A stretch of 64,000 nucleotides of DNA from Trichoplusia ni (lineage: Eukaryota > Arthropoda > Insecta > Lepidoptera > Noctuidae): contig NC_039491.1 of the NCBI RefSeq assembly GCF_003590095.1, positions 3,038,001 to 3,102,000 on the forward strand, in the 5' to 3' direction. Of this stretch, positions 51,668 through 63,700 are shown one piece after another. Each line of letters begins with the position of its first letter. The first letter of the stretch is position 1. Both the position numbers and the translations under genes were made by a program. The notes under the pieces were generated by a model, which was not told the origin of the DNA, made no database searches, and saw nothing but the letters and a program-made list of their open reading frames with translations.

Positions 51668-53558
51668 ACATATTATGAATTTAATAAACTTTTTATTCAC
51701 ATTGGTCCGTGTTAGCTGAATCACACATACATAAGACTGTTCTTATTTACTAGACGTTGTTCACACGTTCTTTGTTTACCGCAGGTTGTACGCATATTTT
51801 TAAGATTGGAAGAAGACTAATATTCATTTGACTAAATACTTTATTAATTCCTCAACAATATAAAACATAAAATAAAATGTAACATATTATTTTGAAAACT
51901 ATCTCGTAAATTTTGAATCAAGAATAACACGCGAAATAAATATAATAAAAAAATTATAGTAGGTAAACAGGTTTTTTACTAAATAGTAAGGCGTGTCTGT
52001 TTTAGTTAATACGCAAGTGTAGTAAATTATTTGTGATTATGAATATAAATGAAAAAAATCATAACGGTAAAACATGTGATTTATATCTTGAACAAACAGA
52101 AATCAAGAAATGAAAAAGATCACTCCGACAGTCGCAATTAATTGTTTTTAATTATACATGAATATGTTACAACATTCCGGTATATACAAAATGGCACGAA
52201 TGACATCACCACACGAACGTGCTTTTAAAGTGCACTCAAACATCACAGTGATAGTGAAATAACTAAGTTTCAATATATACTTAAATTATAACAATACTTA
52301 CAAAAAATAATCAATTATTAACACTCAGTGTAATAAAATAATAACATCGATTTTAGTACATAGAAAGTAATGACCGATGATTTTTATAATTTTGCCTTTG
52401 GCAAGTTTTTATGTTATTGCAGCAAAAAATATAAACTAAAATTAAGGCAATATAAATATTCAATTTGTTTTATGATAATACAAATTAACAGTGTAAGTAA
52501 TCCGATAAATATAAGAATATAATATTTTAATATCTAAATATGTATACTTTAAGCTTCAGTCTTCAGGCTGCGTCTTAATTATCACACAATAAGAATACTA
52601 TCAGTAACCTGTCCTACTAATTATTATAAATAATAATTGTTTGCTTTTGAAAAGTATGCTGGCTGTTGTGCAGTCGAATACAAACCTTCAGTACGAAATA
52701 TAAAGAAACTCAGACCAATATAATACAGAAAACTGTACCACTGAAAAGACGTTATTGTTATTTAAATGAATATCTTTGGTCAAGTACTGGGTGTTGTGCA
52801 GTCTAAACTACGGTCAGGATCACATACAAAATGTCACAAAATGTCTACTCTAACCAAATCCTCCGAGTCTAAAAGCGAGTGTAGACAATTAAATTTAGTT
52901 CCCACGGATTAAAACCTTATTTTATTTAGTGCATTGTTGAAACTAATTCGTTACCTCTACTTTGTTCGTAACTTAAACTAAAATACAGTTTAAATATGTG
53001 ATGTATTTATTTGGTTGAATGCGTGTGTGAAGGCAGAACCGAAAAGCATGCTTTTGCTGACCTAAATAAAAAAATAAGATTTTTATTTTAGAATGAAGCT
53101 AGATTCTTTTACTTCAAAAGCATATTTTATTTATCTCAAAGCTCTAAACTCGTAACGTCTTTATATATTTTAACAAAATATAATTTCAACATATAATTTG
53201 TGGCATAACAGTATCATAGCCATTACAATCATAACAAAAAACGAGAGAGATTGAGAGAACAACTGTCAAACAGTGTCACAGACAACGTCAGTGTTCAGTC
53301 GGACTACAGTCAAACCAATCGTACTCTACTCTTTATGAATTAAAATATGACTACAACTCAAACTCTTTCTCTTAGCCCTAAGGATTTATGCTTTCCTAGT
53401 ATCAATTAATATATTACAAATAACATCCACGCGATTCATAATTGAATACAACCACTAATTACTAACAGCCCACAATTAATAAACAACCTGTACATACTCA
53501 ACCAGTTATGGTCATATATTTTTTTATATTCTCCTATCTCTGGCCGATATACAGATAG
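51668..53558. other. Intergenic interval between convergent genes
   Basis: AT-rich sequence with no reading frame that looks coding. It separates the likely 3' ends of the aminopeptidase P-like gene (+) and the AMSH gene (-). TTTATT motifs (AATAAA on the minus strand) could extend the AMSH 3' UTR. Confidence 0.5.
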
Positions 53559-53564
53559 TTTATT
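53559..53564 (-). terminator. Candidate polyadenylation signal of the AMSH gene
   Basis: AATAAA on the minus strand, 109 bases past the stop codon at 53673. Confidence 0.5.
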
Positions 53565-53672
53565 AAATTGGGCTATCTCTATACAATAGATACAAAAATA
53601 AAGCGAGGTAAATGCACTAACAGTGAACGTAAGCAGTAGTGGAGGATTTGAAAACTCGTTCTGTATTGATGC

Positions 53673-56600
53673 TCATCTCCTGAGGTCAACAACTTCTACT
53701 GGCGCAGAGTCGTCCACGCGGATGTGTGTTACAGTCTGTAAAGCAATAGAGAAAAAATCTTATAAACGAAGAACGATGCTCAACGTCATGAAGTGTGTTG
53801 CCACGCTTTCATAATTGCAATCTTATTAATTTAAGTGGTAGGCCCATGCCCTTTAATTTGTAAATGGTTCATACTTGGCCAATCAATATCATTTAGTTAA
53901 TATTAATAGTTGGTATGTTAATTTAGTTAATTAATTAAATCTGACATTGCAGAAACGTGTAGTTTTTACCATTTTTAGAAAGAGAGATACTTACATGAAA
54001 GAGTGGGGGATCATTTGGATGTGGATGGAACCCACTCTGTCTGCAATTCGTGATAAACTGCATTCCATATTCTGGCGTTAATGCAAAGTAACCAGTTCTG
54101 AAAGAATTGTAATAAACAAAATATAAAATACTAATACATAAAGCTGAGGAGTTTGTTTGATTGTTTGTTTGTTTGTTTGAACGCACTAATCTCAGAAACT
54201 ATTGGTTCAAATTGAAAAAATCTTTTTGTGTTCAATAGATCATTCAGCGAGGAAAGTTTTAGGCTATAAACCATCACGCTGCGACTAATAGAAGCGAAGA
54301 TACAATGGAAAATGTGCAAAAAAACAGGGTAAATATAAATCATAACTTATATTATTATCTTCTGACCACGCGGACGAAGTCGCGGGCAACAGCTATTAAA
54401 ATATAAAGTTAGTTACCACATCTTCAAATATTTGAGATGGCATAAGCATTGGGTAACCGTCTTTTAACTCGGAGGGTCAACGGTACAAACATCTTTTTTG
54501 ATCATTCTGAAAACGAAATAAACTTACTCATTATATTTGGGCGCGCAAACTATAGCAATAGCCTCGGGCATCATCAGCTGATACGAACACTGCGTGTGAA
54601 GGTCCACGGATGAGAGGAACGCTGTCTGAGTCGGATGAGTCTGTAACAGATGTACACATCAACATTATCAAAACTGATGTGTATTATACAGTAAGCCGAG
54701 TTGTTTAATAGATCAGCGCGTCTTTGATCCCCGTATTTACGTAACGCATACACAAATGTTAGTTCTAATATGGTAGTCCTTTATGCATAATATATGATGT
54801 GACTGTTTACGACACAAGGATGAGTTTCCAACAACATTAAAATCTGATTTTATAAACAAGAAATATCACTACTCAGTAGTACACATTCCGTAACAACAAT
54901 TTTTTGGTCGTAACATGAGTCTTACTATGTTTAAGATGTTATCAAATCATATTTTGAAATCCTCAGGGATCTCGCAAAAAGTGCAAAAACTACAGATAAC
55001 GTAAATATGCATAATATTTGCTACTCGAGAAGTTATCTTTATAATTTTGGAATGACTCACGCGTTTTATCTACATCAATGATTCATTTAATTTTATCTTA
55101 GTCAACAATGTCGTGATAATTGATTTCATGGTTGTCAGACTGTCACAGAATGAGTCATTATGGAAAATACAGGGGTAACGAAGATAAGACAATATTTATG
55201 ACGCTCATCTTCGTTTCCTGTGACACACGAAAACAGGTATTATTGTGATCGAGTTTGAATTATTAACCAAACCGCTCTCTTCTCAGATAAAAATTGTTGA
55301 TGTGCTGTTATTCTTTTGGTCAACGAATCAAAGTAGTGAACACAATAGACTAAATTGTTCTCAGTTTCCATAAATCGAAGGTCAATTAATACTCCCACTA
55401 TAATTGAACGAGACAACTACGACATTAAATTATGCCCTTAGTATGAAATTAGCATGTCTAAAATTTTAAAACCTGTTTTCTTTGTATTATGACTATACAT
55501 ATAACTCTACATATACAGTGTGCTTAGTGAATAATCTCGATCAAAGACAGACTTGTCATTATATCGTCGGTTCATACGACCTCTAATAGCACCTATCATG
55601 TGTCGGATATAGATTGTACTCACATGTATCCACCCGAGAGTGATAAGGTTGTGTTGATCCTGATAGTGGAAGATCTCTTCTTCATTGTTGGTACTGCACG
55701 AGTCGGCTGTACCAGTCTGCTTTGGCACCACCACGTGCGTGATCTTCAGCTGGTCGCGTTCCTATAATATTTTTTACGTTAATAATGAACTTTTGTACAA
55801 AAATATATTAATTTTTGTTTGTTGTTGTTTTTATAATACTGGCACCTCGAAATTATCGCCAATCTGTTAATGTTTTATCAGACTGATTGTTCAACCTATG
55901 AATACTATATCTAGCACTGTCTCATCTAAAAACTAAAAGGAGTAAAAATACAGGTTACAAAAAATAAAGGGCCAAAGGTAGGATAGTTATATCCAACAAA
56001 TGTATACTAGCTATTATGAAAGGCAAGACATATAAATGGCAATTATTATGAAAGGCAAGGGAATTCAGGGAACTATTGGTGAGCTATAAGAGTAGTTACG
56101 AGTATCCCGGCGAGTATGCCGCAGGTCTCGACGTTGCGCGCGGTGTTGGCGGCGGCGAGGCGCAGGAAGCGCGCCAGCAGCGCCGCCGGCACCAGCACCG
56201 GCCGCAGCCGCGACGCGCCGTACAGCGACTCCACGCTCGTGCTGCCGCTGGGGGAGGGGGGCACATACTTAATTTAATATAGTACTGTGTAGGAGGTGCA
56301 TGGCTAATTGTAACTTAGATAGATTGGCTCAAAATGTTTTTCTATCCTGATGAAGCAAGCCAGAGATATTTGGGTAAATCTACCTAGTTACAAAAAAGAA
56401 GGTATGGCTTCGCACAGACTGCCTAAACATGAAATATGATACATTCCAAATAGGTAAAGTTTGAAGAAAAATTAATCCACACAAGAGTATGTCTCGTTCT
56501 ATGCAGCTAAAAACTTAGTCTCAATCCATATAATATTAAAAAGGAATGTAGAATCAACTCACGCCTGGGGTTTCGCAGGTGGGATGAGCGGCGGCACAGG

Positions 56601-58091
56601 CTGGTAGTTCGCGAAGTCATCTGGGTACAGCACGCCGTCCACGGGTGGGGCTGACGGCGACACCGCCCACTGATCCTGGAAACAAACACATACATATTTT
56701 TTTATACTGAACTGACACAGGTGTTAAGTGCTGTAATATAAGCTGTGTAGTTGTAAGCAGTAGAGTTTGTTGCAAATTTTATAACGAACTAGCTTTTCGC
56801 CCGCGTCGAAGTCGGTTATATCGCGTTTCCAGGAGAATTCTTCAAAAGTCCGGGATTAAAACTATCCTAGGTTCTTTCTCAAGGTCAACTCTATCTCTGT
56901 ATCAAATTATATTTAAATCAGTTCAGACCTGGTTTAGACGTGAAAGTGTAACAGACAGACAGAGTTACTTTTGAATTTTAATATTAGTAGGGATGGTGAC
57001 TATGGGCCTACTCAGCAAAAATTGAGGCAAAAACATACATCATGAAGCAGGTGAGGTGTTGTTGGGTTTGTGTCTCTTTTGTTCTCATCAGCTTGCAGCC
57101 TCTCAGCCAGCTTAGCATCTTCCCTTTCTTGCTTTTTCCTTTCTTCTTCTGCTTTGCGTCTCTTGGCCTGCATAATACATTTTGAAGATGATATTAAGTT
57201 TTGGCAGATTACACATCTTATCTATTTAAGCAACATTTTTACACAAACCTCATTTTCTAGATATGCTGCATGTTCTTTAGTATATTGATCCAGAAGTCTC
57301 TGCTTAAGTTTTTCTGCTTTGGGCATGACCTCTTTCAGATTTGTTTGATTAACAGATTTCACTTCAACTGGGACGGACACATACTCCGGATGCTTACGAA
57401 TCTTCTCCAGGAACAATGTCATAAACTTCATATACAGTATGTACGCATTTTCAAGGCTGCCTTCTGCTAGGTACACATTTGCCATCCTAACCATCTCCAA
57501 ACCTGATCTGTAGTACCTACAAAAAATTAAGAAATTATAATATTTAAAAATTACAATTTCATAAATCATGTCTAGAGCTAGCTCTGTAGATATTGACAAG
57601 GTATTTATATTGACAACTCTTTATATATAGATTGTGCTATTGTGATAGTGATAAAGTTTATAATACTAATTAATATATGATAATTTTAATTAAATGTAAA
57701 CAGACTAATTTTAGCTAGGAATCACAAATTTATCAACTTTTACATCTTAGGGTTTTTTGAGCCAGGTACTAGACTGGATATTTAACAGTACTGCAACGTC
57801 TCTGACAGACGTGTTAAATAAGGAAAAGGCTAGATTTATATTTATGTCACATGGGATAACTAATTAAATGTCATTGCATACCAACAAATCAAAGTAAGCT
57901 AATAAGAATGTAGGTTTTCCTTATATTCCAATAATATACTACTGTACTAGTATGAGAAGTTACCTCCTGGGTGGCACATTAGGGTCTACATCAACCATAG
58001 CACCGTAAGTAGCCAATTGTTTGACTCTTGCCGTAGCATCTAACGAAGCCAAATCAACTGTAGATTTGGTGCGCTTTTCCTCTGCTTGCAT
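53673..58091 (-). CDS. STAMBP: AMSH/STAMBP-type K63 deubiquitinase (JAMM)
   Basis: Nine exons read from the right: 58091-57964, 57516-57249, 57167-57039, 56675-56563, 56247-56100, 55761-55624, 54640-54528, 54097-53995, 53735-53673; all phases agree, 400 residues against 424 in human STAMBP. The N-terminal USP8-dimer/MIT-like region (about residues 10-105) includes PPRRYYRSGLEM and ENAYILYMKFMTLF. A charged helix follows (AKRRKAEEERKKQER), then a proline-rich linker and the JAMM domain from about residue 228. The zinc-site residues are complete: Glu253 in NVETCGIL, then His308 and His310 in WIHTHPTQT, and Asp321 in SSVDLHT; the Glu-to-Asp spacing of 68 equals that of human Glu280 to Asp348. 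The protein ends VVDLRR, near the family VxDLR end. AMSH removes K63-linked ubiquitin from cargo at ESCRT-0 endosomes. The start ATG is the first in the exon. Introns carry repeat copies. Confidence 0.95.
54143..54394 (-). mobile_element. Interspersed repeat in AMSH intron 7
   Basis: It begins with GCTGAGGAGTTTGTTTG followed by a GTTT run and ends with CGCGGACGAAGTCGCGGGCA ACAGCT, the reverse of the AGCTGTTGCCCGCGAC head that marks a common lepidopteran element. It is AT-rich and non-coding inside. Confidence 0.6.
56788..56993 (+). mobile_element. Lepidopteran interspersed repeat, copy 3
   Basis: It closely matches the 20568 copy: ACTAGCTTTTCGCCCGCGTC at the start, then GTCGGTTATATCGCG, ACAGACAGACAGAGTTACTT and ATATTAGTAGGGA at the end. 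It lies in AMSH intron 3, opposite to the gene direction. Confidence 0.75.
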
Positions 58092-58330
58092 AGTGGTAAA
58101 TTCTTCCGATTCTCCTCTATAGCAACGTTAATTATATGTATAACAAAATACACACAACAATAACATGCACTTAAATCAAAAATGTTCTATAAGATACCAG
58201 GCCGATGAAAAGCAATAAACGCGCGGTAGGTATGAGGTACAGTCGTTTCATAATGTCACTATTCACAGTTGTCAATGTCAGAAATGAACATTTGGCATTG
58301 ACAGTTGACAACTAACTATGGGTGTGTTCA
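58092..58330 (-). promoter_or_regulatory. Probable AMSH 5' UTR/promoter region
   Basis: The sequence directly upstream of the start codon includes an imperfect inverted repeat, AGTTGTCAATGTCAGAAATG against CATTTGGCATTGACAGTTGACAACT (about 58268-58315), rich in TGACA/TGTCA words. No TATA box stands out. The promoter role is inferred from position only. Confidence 0.35.
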
Positions 58331-59596
58331 ACAACAACAACAAACGAAATAGGATCGTGTTATGATAGTGTCAACTGGACCGTGTTGTTTCAATGTTCTT
58401 ACTTGAATCGATAGATGGTGGACTACAAAAATCATGTAATGCAATGTTTAGTCAGTAGTAGTGTCAATAGTCTTTAAAAAAGTGTTTAGGGTAATACCTA
58501 AAAAGAAAATAATTGAACCCTTATAGGATCTTTTTTGTCCGTCCGGCCGTCTATTTATCTTTTGTATTGCGTCTAGCAGAAGTTAGAATCAGATACTATA
58601 AAATTCTAAAGTCAAAAGGTCATGTTGAACGACCATGTCGTGCCTATACTAAAATTCGTTGATGGGATAGCTTTTGATGTTGTGCAGGGTAAGCTATTCA
58701 GCTATTACAATTACACCTGCAGCCGTCGAGTATACATAACTTTGAAGAAGAAACCGAGCGAAGAATCCTTTTGGCCTCTGCAGCTTTAGTAAACTACGTC
58801 GAATTCATTCATTCTCATTGCTAGTACCGCAATCTTCAAATAAAGCGTCCTGTGTTTCATGACCTAAGGCACCCTGACGCCGAAACGTGGACACTAACAA
58901 CAATCCAATATTTTGATGTCGTTGAGCGAGTTATGACCTTAGTTACTTTAGAGAATAAAATGCGACATTAAATTATCTTTTTTTTTTACTATTACATGGG
59001 CTATTATATGGGCTAGCCACGTCTCTCAAAGGACCGATGACCACTCAGTCGAGTTCTTCAAACGAGATCCAGCGGTTTATGCCGCTAGACTCTCTCAAGG
59101 GAATCACCAGAGTAAAAACTACTTCTCGTCGTTATGAAAAATCTTTTAAATACATTACAAATTTTTACTATGTACCTACAGGTTTATACGGAACTCTCGG
59201 TGCGTGAGTCCGATTCACACTTCGTCCGATTTTTTTGGGTTGAACCTCTATATAAAACGCGAGATTTAGGGCTGATCATTATGTTGATTGAGGTCTAAGA
59301 CAATGCCTGTTGCAAGTTTGCAAGCTACTTTCCACCAAACGACCAGATATTGAGTTCAAATCTGCAATTAGTTCCCACTTTTGTTGTCGAAATCAAAAAC
59401 CAACCTATATCATAACAATGAAATTGGCTCTTGTTTCAAATTTGTTTTTGATTTTTTTTCTGTATTTATTTAATACGAGCTGTTCGCGACTGTTCTGCCC
59501 GCGACTCTGTCCGCGTGGATTTTAGTTTACAGAGAGAGACAGACAAACGGAAAGATAGTTACTTCTTCATTGATTTAAATAAATATTATTTATGCC
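58331..59596. other. Intergenic interval with repeat fragments
   Basis: No gene seen. Pieces of repeats are visible: GACGCCGAAACGTGGACAC near 58877 (like the centre of the 23027 foldback), an inverted fragment of the GTGCGAGTCGGACTC family near 59190-59240, and GCTGTTCGCGACTG...GTCCGCGTGGATTTTAGT with an AGAGAGACAGACA run near 59478-59560. Confidence 0.45.
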
Positions 59597-59990
59597 ATAT
59601 TTCTAAGTCCTGGAGGAGCTCGTGGCTAAGCTATAACCGCATAAGTGAAACGATCACAGGTTAAGTTATGCTTGACGCGGTAGTTCCGTAGATGGGTGAC
59701 CATCTTTGTCATAACGAGTTCCTCCGAGTTTCGGAAGGCACGTTAAATTGTGGGTCCCGGCTGTTATTCCTACATCTTTGACAGTCGTTACAGGTAGTTA
59801 GAAGCTTGAAAAGTCTGACAACCAGTCTAACCAAGGGGTATCGTGTTGCCAAGGTAACTGGGTTGAGGAGGTCAGATAGGCAGTCGCTCCTTGTCAAACA
59901 CTGATACCTAGCTGAATCCGTTTGGACTGATAGCCGACCCCAACATAGTTGGAAAAGGCTAGGCCAATGATGATGATATTTCTAAGTCCT
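59597..59990 (+). mobile_element. Full-length SINE with 15-bp target-site duplications
   Basis: The 364-bp body (59612-59975) is flanked by perfect copies of ATATTTCTAAGTCCT at 59597-59611 and 59976-59990. It opens GGAGGAGCTCGTGGCTAAG (A-box-like), with GATCACAGGTTAAG as a weak B box. The long body includes GGAAGGCACGTTAAATTGTG, AACCAAGGGGTATCG and CCGACCCCAACATAGTTGG, and it ends in an ATGATGATGAT run. This is a widespread lepidopteran SINE by my recollection. Confidence 0.88.
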
Positions 59991-60039
59991 AGTCCATTCC
60001 AGGAAGAAGTTTAAAAAAATTACAAATATTGACCCCCAT

Positions 60040-60235
60040 TACACGGCCTTACAGAACTTTTTTCCAGTTAAAAAGAAGCCTTTGTCCCTCCCCAGGCTCT
60101 AGACAATATCTGTTTATCAATTTCATTACAATCGTTTGAGTAGTTTTGGCATGAAAGCGGGAGAGACATACAGTATCTCTGTATGTCTGTCCCGCTTCTT
60201 TCTTTCGCACTTATAATATTAGGACCAGTAAGGAT
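60040..60235 (+). mobile_element. Interspersed repeat fragment with hairpin
   Basis: The tail features of the ACTAGC...TTAGTAGG superfamily are present (CTAGACAATATCTG, TTTCGCACTTATAATATTAGGA). A 19-bp stem with one mismatch, AAGCGGGAGAGACATACAG (60155-60173) against CTGTATGTCTGTCCCGCTT (60179-60197), with loop TATCT, replaces the usual CAGA run. Confidence 0.55.
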
Positions 60236-60628
60236 ATTAGGTAGGATTTTCTTGGTTTTTATTTAATGTTGATTGTCTATAAAACTGTTAGGATTCGGCT
60301 ATGCATAATATACAAATTGTCGACATTTGACTTTTTGTATCATGTCCCAGCGGGTGCACGTCGCGTTATGTACCCTGTATAAATTTGTCTTGCAATAAAT
60401 TAAAGTTCATTCGTTTTCCTTTAGGGGTGCTATAATATTCTTACCCGAGTTGCGAGTGGTCATTTATTGTTCGCTCAAATGTTAAAGGCAAAACTGTGCA
60501 TGGGAAGTTTCTTCGAGAATATGCTTACCAAAAATTTATGTTAGCAGCTAATCTAAATATGCGTAAAGAAAACTTTGATTATTTCAATACAATTAATATA
60601 TTCATATAAACATTTTAAATACGACCGC

Positions 60629-60634
60629 TTTATT
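60629..60634 (-). terminator. Candidate polyadenylation signal of the Cys-rich orphan gene
   Basis: AATAAA on the minus strand, 72 bases past the stop at 60706-60708. Another possible signal lies nearer the stop. Confidence 0.4.
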
Positions 60635-60705
60635 TATAGTAATTTCTCCTAATATGTCTTAGTTTTATTAAAAATTATGACCACAAGTTTATTTCAGTGA
60701 AACAT

Positions 60706-63700
60706 TTAATCTGAGCCACTCCCGCACATTAACTTGCAACAAATGTATCCACAAACAATGAGAGGACACCAAAAACAAATCGAAATCAGGTATAAAAGTA
60801 ACTGACAAATGTTTTCCTGACATTTGTAACAGCCAAGGAACGTGGGATATAAAGACGGGCAGCATTTGTATACCCAGAAACAAGGCCTTTTCCTCATAGC
60901 ATGGATGTACAAAGGTCGACAACTAACTGCAATTGGCCATGCATCCGCTTCAGCCTCAGCAACAAGCTCTCGAATACACGTAATGACTTCGCTTATCTTG
61001 TTTCCTCCTCCTGTTTCTCCTTTTTGTGCTTTCTTTTTCTTTTTCTTAAGCTCTTCCTTTTTCTTGGCCTCTTCCTTTTTCTTAGCTAGTTTAGTTGCTT
61101 CTTTTCCTTTAGCTGCATCTTTTCCTTTGGCTGCTTCTTTGCCTTTAGCTGCTTCTTTTCCTTTTTTTGGTTCCTTTCCTTTTTTTGTTTCTTTTTCTTG
61201 TTTTGGTGCTTTCTCTTGTTTGTTTGGTGGAACGAAACGAATAGGCCTGCGTTTATAAGCACGCCTAATTGATTGTTCATCGCCACTTGGTTTCGGTCCA
61301 CATTTATTTAAAGGATTGATAAAACACGGTAAGCGCGCATAATTCGGAGCTGGAGCTCCTGCTGCTGGTGGTGGGTAATAATAATTGGCAGGAGCAGGAA
61401 TATGCTCTGGTTTTGGATTATGACCAGGATAACGCATTGCCACATTATCAAAATCTGGTTGAGGTGGTGGCATTTTTTGGTGGCCGGCTGGACCCTGATG
61501 TTGTTTTTGATGCTTTCCACTCTCAGTTGACTTTTTTCGTCCTGGATGAACTTTACCCGCTGAATGCTGCTGCAACAATCCAGGCGGTTTGTCTACAGGT
61601 GTAGTACTCGTTAAAACATGACGGGATGTCTTGCGAGGATATGACACAAATGTCAATCTTTTAGGGCCTTCGCTATCTAAATTAGTAGATTCAACAGGTA
61701 GTTTAAAACGAAGAGAACCAGGACTATTGTGATACACTTCAGACCTTTGAATTGTAATATGTGTGGCGTGATTTTGTTGAGTATGACTCATTCTCGCTAA
61801 GCCTTGAGGATGTTCAATGCGATGCATGTACGATGGTTGGTGCGATGTTCTATGTGACTGACTTAAATGTTGATTTAATATTTGAGATTGGAACATGTTT
61901 TCCGACGCTGTTGTTTGTAATTGGTTTTGTACTATTACAGGTGATTTCCTATAGTGACTGACAAAACATGTCCTTGGTTGTCCCTCAGTAGTATCAACCC
62001 GGGAAGAATTTTGCTGCATAGATCTTTGTTGATCAGCTGCATGTATTGGGCTGGTCTGATGTTCGCTATTACAAATATTGGTTTTCTGATTTAAACTTAT
62101 TTCTGGGTATTTATGCTGTTGAATCTTATAGTATTCCGACTGATTGTGAGGGCATTTGCATTCACTTGGAATAGTTGGTACGACATGATTAGACTCTACA
62201 ATTTTACTGCTTTCAGGCGTGATCTGTGTTTGTTGATGTAATTGTTTTCGAGATGAAAATAATTGGTGCTCAGATTTACTTGGCTCTTTTATGATTGTTT
62301 GATTTTGTGTAATAGAATGTCGTGAAAGAGTAGGTCTGAAAATTTCAGGCAGCTGATTTGAAAAATCCTGTTGTCTTAACTGAACTTGTGTGCCTGTGGG
62401 TCGATTCTCCTTTCCATCGGCCGTACTGCTTGGTAAATGGAGAAGCGAGCCAACCCCGGGCTGTCGTACTGGAGGTATTGGTGTAGAACCCTGAAGCTGG
62501 CGCGAATTTATTAAATTATTAGATTTTCGAATTGAAAGTTGCCGTGAATATTCAGGTTCCTTAACATCTAATGTAGAGTTAAGTGGAAAATGCCTTATCA
62601 ATTCTATAGGTTGGTCTGTTTTAGAGGTTGTAAGGGGTATATCGATTTTCATTGTAGCTTTGTGATGTTTCAATATATCAGCCGACTGAATTTGGGGAAT
62701 TTTAAGTTGGCTTGGTGTTAATTTCGAATTTAATTGCGGGTTCAAAACTTCCTCTTTTATAGTTTGTTGGGACTTGTTACGTAAAATCATGTTCTGCGTG
62801 TTATCTGATTGAATAAGCGGTTTTTGTTTGCAACAACATTGGCCAGGTATTAATGGGATAGGTATAAACGGATGTGAAGGGTACCTTTGTTGAGGTTTAT
62901 TTGGAAAATGTAGCAGTCGCGTTGGCTGACTAAGGTTTTCTTGATTACCACGCTCATATGGGTGTTGAGCTACTTGAGGAGTATCAATTTGATCGGTTTC
63001 TGGCCTATTTTGATTTTCATAAATGTGATGACTTGTATTTACATTTTGTTTAGATTTTTTTTTTTCAGAAATTTGTTTACCCGGTTTTTTATTTTCTCCT
63101 GGTAAAAGAGAACTTTTATCTTTATGTGAGTATCGCGATAATTTATTAGAATACTGTTTAATTTTTTCACGTAATCCCATTGATCGAATCTGTTGATAAA
63201 GCGACGAATTTTTAAATGTATGATCCGTTTGATTCGAAAGAGTTTGTGGTAATGAATCAAAGCAATCAAAGTTTTTCGCACAAATCCTGTATAATCGTTG
63301 TGATTTATCTGATAGACTATTGTAAGGGATCGTAGTTTGTTGACTTTCATTACGGCGAGAAACGTTAAGTAATCTGATATTTTGTGGCAAATCTCTTATC
63401 GAATCTAGATAAAGATTTTGATGATTTGTAATTTGAGAAAGTTTCGGAACAGGATTTGAAGATTTAAGTTTGGATTTTCTTTTTAATACATGATCCGATA
63501 CATCGTCATTCTGCGAAGACAAAATTGTATCATTTGTGCAATTACACTTAAATGGCGTTACAGGAAATAGTATAGAAGAATCATGGACTGTGTTAGCCAT
63601 CATGTATGGAGCATCATGTATGGATTGTTGGGATGGTCGTGTATTATGTTGAGCCACTTTCGGTGCTTGACGAAAAGTTTTAATGGAGGAAAGTTGTAAT

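Noticed and set aside
54151..54180. CRISPR-like or tandem array of GTTT units
   Set aside because: A simple GTTT/GATT microsatellite inside a dispersed repeat; no spacers.
60842..61258. Plus-strand frame of 138 codons, Phe/Ser/Ala-rich
   Set aside because: It is the antisense of the lysine-rich KGKEAA block of the long minus-strand protein; the composition is an artefact of that repeat.
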